Source of the DNA: Streptacidiphilus jeojiense
GTDB taxonomy: Bacteria > Actinomycetota > Actinomycetes > Streptomycetales > Streptomycetaceae
Assembly (NCBI RefSeq): GCF_000719095.1
Contig: NZ_JOEH01000029.1
Span: forward strand, 1 to 64,000
DNA length: 64,000 nt
Reading direction: 5' to 3'
The notes under the pieces were generated by a model that did no database searches, had not been told where the DNA came from, and saw nothing but the letters and a program-made list of their open reading frames with translations. Of this stretch, positions 62,297 through 64,000 are shown piece by piece. Both the position numbers and the translations under genes were made by a program. Every line of letters starts with the position of its first letter. Positions within the stretch are counted from its first letter, which is position 1.

Positions 62297-63535
62297 ATGG
62301 AACAGCAGGCCGTCCGCAGGGCCCGGCGCTCGGTGTCGGCGGTCTTCGCCGTGCACGGGGCGGTGGCCGGCAGTTTCGCCACCCGGATCCCCTGGATCAA
62401 GGACGACCTCCACCTCAGCGCCGGAGCGCTGGGGCTGGCGCTGGTCGCCCCCGCGCTCGGCTCCTCGCTGGCCATGCCGCTGGCCGGACGGCTGGTGCAC
62501 GCCCGCGGCCACCGCTCGGCCGTGCGCCTGCTGATCGTCCTGTTCTGCTCCACGCTGGCGCTGCCGGCGCTCTCCCCCGACCTGCCGGTGCTGGCGCTGG
62601 CGCTGCTGCTGTTCGGGGCGGCGGCCGGCACCGCGGACGTGGCGATGAACGCCCAGGGGGTGGAGGTCGAGGAGCGGATGGGCCGCTCGATCATGTCGGG
62701 GCTGCACGGGATGTGGAGCGTCGGCGGGCTGCTGGGCTCGGCGGTGGGCGCGCTGGCGGCCGGGCAGGGCTGGGACGCCCGGATCCACCTCGCGGTGATG
62801 GCGGTCGTGCTGATCGGCGTCGGCCTGCTGGCCTGCCGGGGGCTGCTGGACGTGCGGCCCGAGCCGGAGGCGGAGGCTCCGCCGCGGTTCGCGCTGCCGC
62901 CGCGCTCGGCGCTGGCCATCGGCATGGTGGGTTTCTGCGCGGTGTTCGCCGAGGGGGCCAGCGGCGACTGGAGCGGGGTGTACCTGCACGGCACCGCCGG
63001 GGCCTCGGCCGGGGTCGCGGCGGCCAGTTACACGGCCTTCGCCTGCACCATGGCGGCCAGCAGGCTGGCCGGCGACGCGGTGGTGCGGATGCTGGGCGCG
63101 GTGCGCACGGTGCGGATCGGCGGGATCGTCGCGGTGGCCGGCGGGGTGCTGGTGGTGGTCTCGCGGACGCCGCTGCCGGCCATCGCCGGGTTCGCCCTGC
63201 TGGGGATCGGCATCGCGGTGGTGGTCCCGCTGTGCTTCGCCGCGGCCGGCCACAGCGGCGCCAATCCCAGCCGCGCCATCGCCGGGGTGGCCACCGTCAC
63301 CTACACCTCGGGCCTGGTGGCGCCCGCGACCGTGGGCACCATCGCCCAGGCGACCTCGCTGCCGGTCTCCTTCGGCGTGGTCACCGTGCTCGCGGTGGGG
63401 CTGATCGTCGGGGCCGGGGTGCTCGCGCCCGCGGCGCGCGCCGGAGCGGCGGCAACCGGCGGAACACCGGGCGCTGACGCCGCTTCGGATTCCACGAATC
63501 GTCAGGACCGGTCAGAAATATCGGAAACTCGGTAG
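62297..63535 (+). CDS. MFS transporter
   Basis: A 412-aa, 12-helix major facilitator of the FucP/YbjJ-like branch. It has HGAVAGSFATRIPWIKDDLHLSAGALGLAL in helix 1-2, MNAQGVEVEERMGRSIMSGLHGMWSVGGLLGSAVG near 120-150 and SRAIAGVATVTYTSGLVAPATVG near 340. Proposed substrates include sugars or drugs; unresolved. ATG 62297 follows GGGGGATC; GTG 62294 is an alternative. Divergent from the mod regulator with a 202-bp gap. Confidence 0.9.
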   Translation: MEQQAVRRARRSVSAVFAVHGAVAGSFATRIPWIKDDLHLSAGALGLALVAPALGSSLAMPLAGRLVHARGHRSAVRLLIVLFCSTLALPALSPDLPVLALALLLFGAAAGTADVAMNAQGVEVEERMGRSIMSGLHGMWSVGGLLGSAVGALAAGQGWDARIHLAVMAVVLIGVGLLACRGLLDVRPEPEAEAPPRFALPPRSALAIGMVGFCAVFAEGASGDWSGVYLHGTAGASAGVAAASYTAFACTMAASRLAGDAVVRMLGAVRTVRIGGIVAVAGGVLVVVSRTPLPAIAGFALLGIGIAVVVPLCFAAAGHSGANPSRAIAGVATVTYTSGLVAPATVGTIAQATSLPVSFGVVTVLAVGLIVGAGVLAPAARAGAAATGGTPGADAASDSTNRQDRSEISETR

Positions 63536-63950
63536 CAGCGCAATCACCCCAGCCGCGATGATGGGGCGCACAGCGCGGCGCGGGGGCGCGCAGGGATCCT
63601 CGGGGGTGGATCGGCAGTGGCGAAGACGGCTACAAAGACAGCGACTTGGACCGCGTTTTGCCGCAGGCGATTCGGGAATGCTGCCCGCGTCTGACGTGGC
63701 ACAACCGGACTGTTGGGGAAGTCAGCAGTTTCAGTGAACGGGTTTTAGTACATCCGTTCGAATGGAACCAACAGATTCGATCGCGCGTCCGAACAGAACG
63801 TCAGATCAGTTGATACAAACGGCGCGCCGAAGCATCCGTACGGGTGCTATGTCGGTGATCAATGCGATACTCGGACAGCACGGTGGGACTGTCCAGAAAC
63901 ACCGGGCACGGAAATAACACGGGGCAGCAGGACGGATGGGGAGGTACGGC
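63536..63950. other. 415-bp AT-rich intergenic region
   Basis: From about 63610 to 63930 GC falls well below the surrounding genes, with short runs such as GGTTTTAG, TTGATACAAACGG and GGAAATAACACGG. No ORF with RBS or clear dyad was found. It is the probable promoter and leader region of the truncated gene at 63951, where regulated transcription is expected. Confidence 0.45.
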
Positions 63951-64000
63951 ATGGGAGCAGCACTGCGTGACGACTACCGCGGGTGGCTGGCGCCCTCCGG
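63951..64000 (+). CDS. start of a truncated gene, function unknown
   Basis: ATG 63951 is preceded by GGGGAGG 6 nt upstream and reads MGAALRDDYRGWLAPS to the window edge. Sixteen residues are too few to assign a family. The long AT-rich upstream region suggests an individually regulated gene. Confidence 0.5.
   Translation, partial: MGAALRDDYRGWLAPS

Overview
The window is about 72% GC with strong third-position GC bias. It has many 4-nt start/stop overlaps, GTG and TTG starts, Tat and lipoprotein signals, an F420-dependent enzyme, ergothioneine genes, an encapsulin with a DyP peroxidase, a class F sortase and PP2C/HATPase signalling proteins. Together these indicate an actinomycete chromosome of the Streptomyces/Kitasatospora/Streptacidiphilus kind. 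I see no rRNA, tRNA, CRISPR array, transposase or prophage gene. The window begins inside one gene and ends inside another.

Layout. 1-5.4 kb: tail of a probable teichoic-acid polymerase, a small coiled-coil protein, a minus-strand set (DinB-like protein, SigG-like sigma factor with TTG start, F420 oxidoreductase), an unknown protein, an SDR dehydrogenase and a DUF4389 membrane protein. 5.5-9.9 kb: ergothioneine operon egtA-egtB-egtC/egtD, in which egtC and egtD form one uninterrupted reading frame. 10.2-18.7 kb: V8-like secreted protease, anti-sigma-type ATPase, a secreted protein with a class F sortase, a large GH3 glucosidase with two ricin-type lectin domains, a RibD/DHFR-type reductase and a methyltransferase. 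18.7-25.5 kb: KimA/KUP-like transporter, an orphan HlyD-like adaptor, two small ORFs and a secreted GH59 enzyme with a ricin domain. 25.6-31.9 kb: small secreted protein, Gfo/Idh/MocA oxidoreductase, Tat-exported phospholipase C behind a candidate PHO box, a PGRP-type amidase and a DUF2142 membrane protein. 32-40 kb: class A PBP next to an MreB-like protein, a divergent PAS-GAF-PP2C-HATPase regulator, and two overlapping phosphodiester-glycosidase paralogues.

40.3-45 kb: DyP peroxidase with a C-terminal encapsulin-targeting peptide, overlapping the encapsulin shell gene; then a ROK regulator divergent from a Gfo/Idh oxidoreductase coupled to an HbpS/UPF0303 protein. 45-51 kb: a large membrane protein with a degenerate sigma-factor-like N-terminus, then a Tat-secreted small protein, a DUF4331 protein, a His-rich small protein and an alpha/beta hydrolase. 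51-56.7 kb: a five-gene operon with every junction overlapping (FAD oxidoreductase, DUF1365, cyclopropane-synthase-like methyltransferase, DUF1295, photolyase), likely a photo-oxidative lipid-modification module. 56.8-58.7 kb: a lipoprotein protease paralogous to the one at 10.2 kb and a PPM-type methyltransferase. 58.8-62.1 kb: molybdate ABC transporter modABC with its Mop/HTH regulator. 62.3-64 kb: an MFS transporter, an unusually AT-rich 415-bp intergenic region and the start of a truncated gene.

Most novel-looking points: the egtC-egtD continuous frame, the lipid/photolyase operon, the sigma-like membrane protein, and the Tat/DUF4331/His-rich set. Functional calls rest on motif and family recognition from translated sequence, without database searches.
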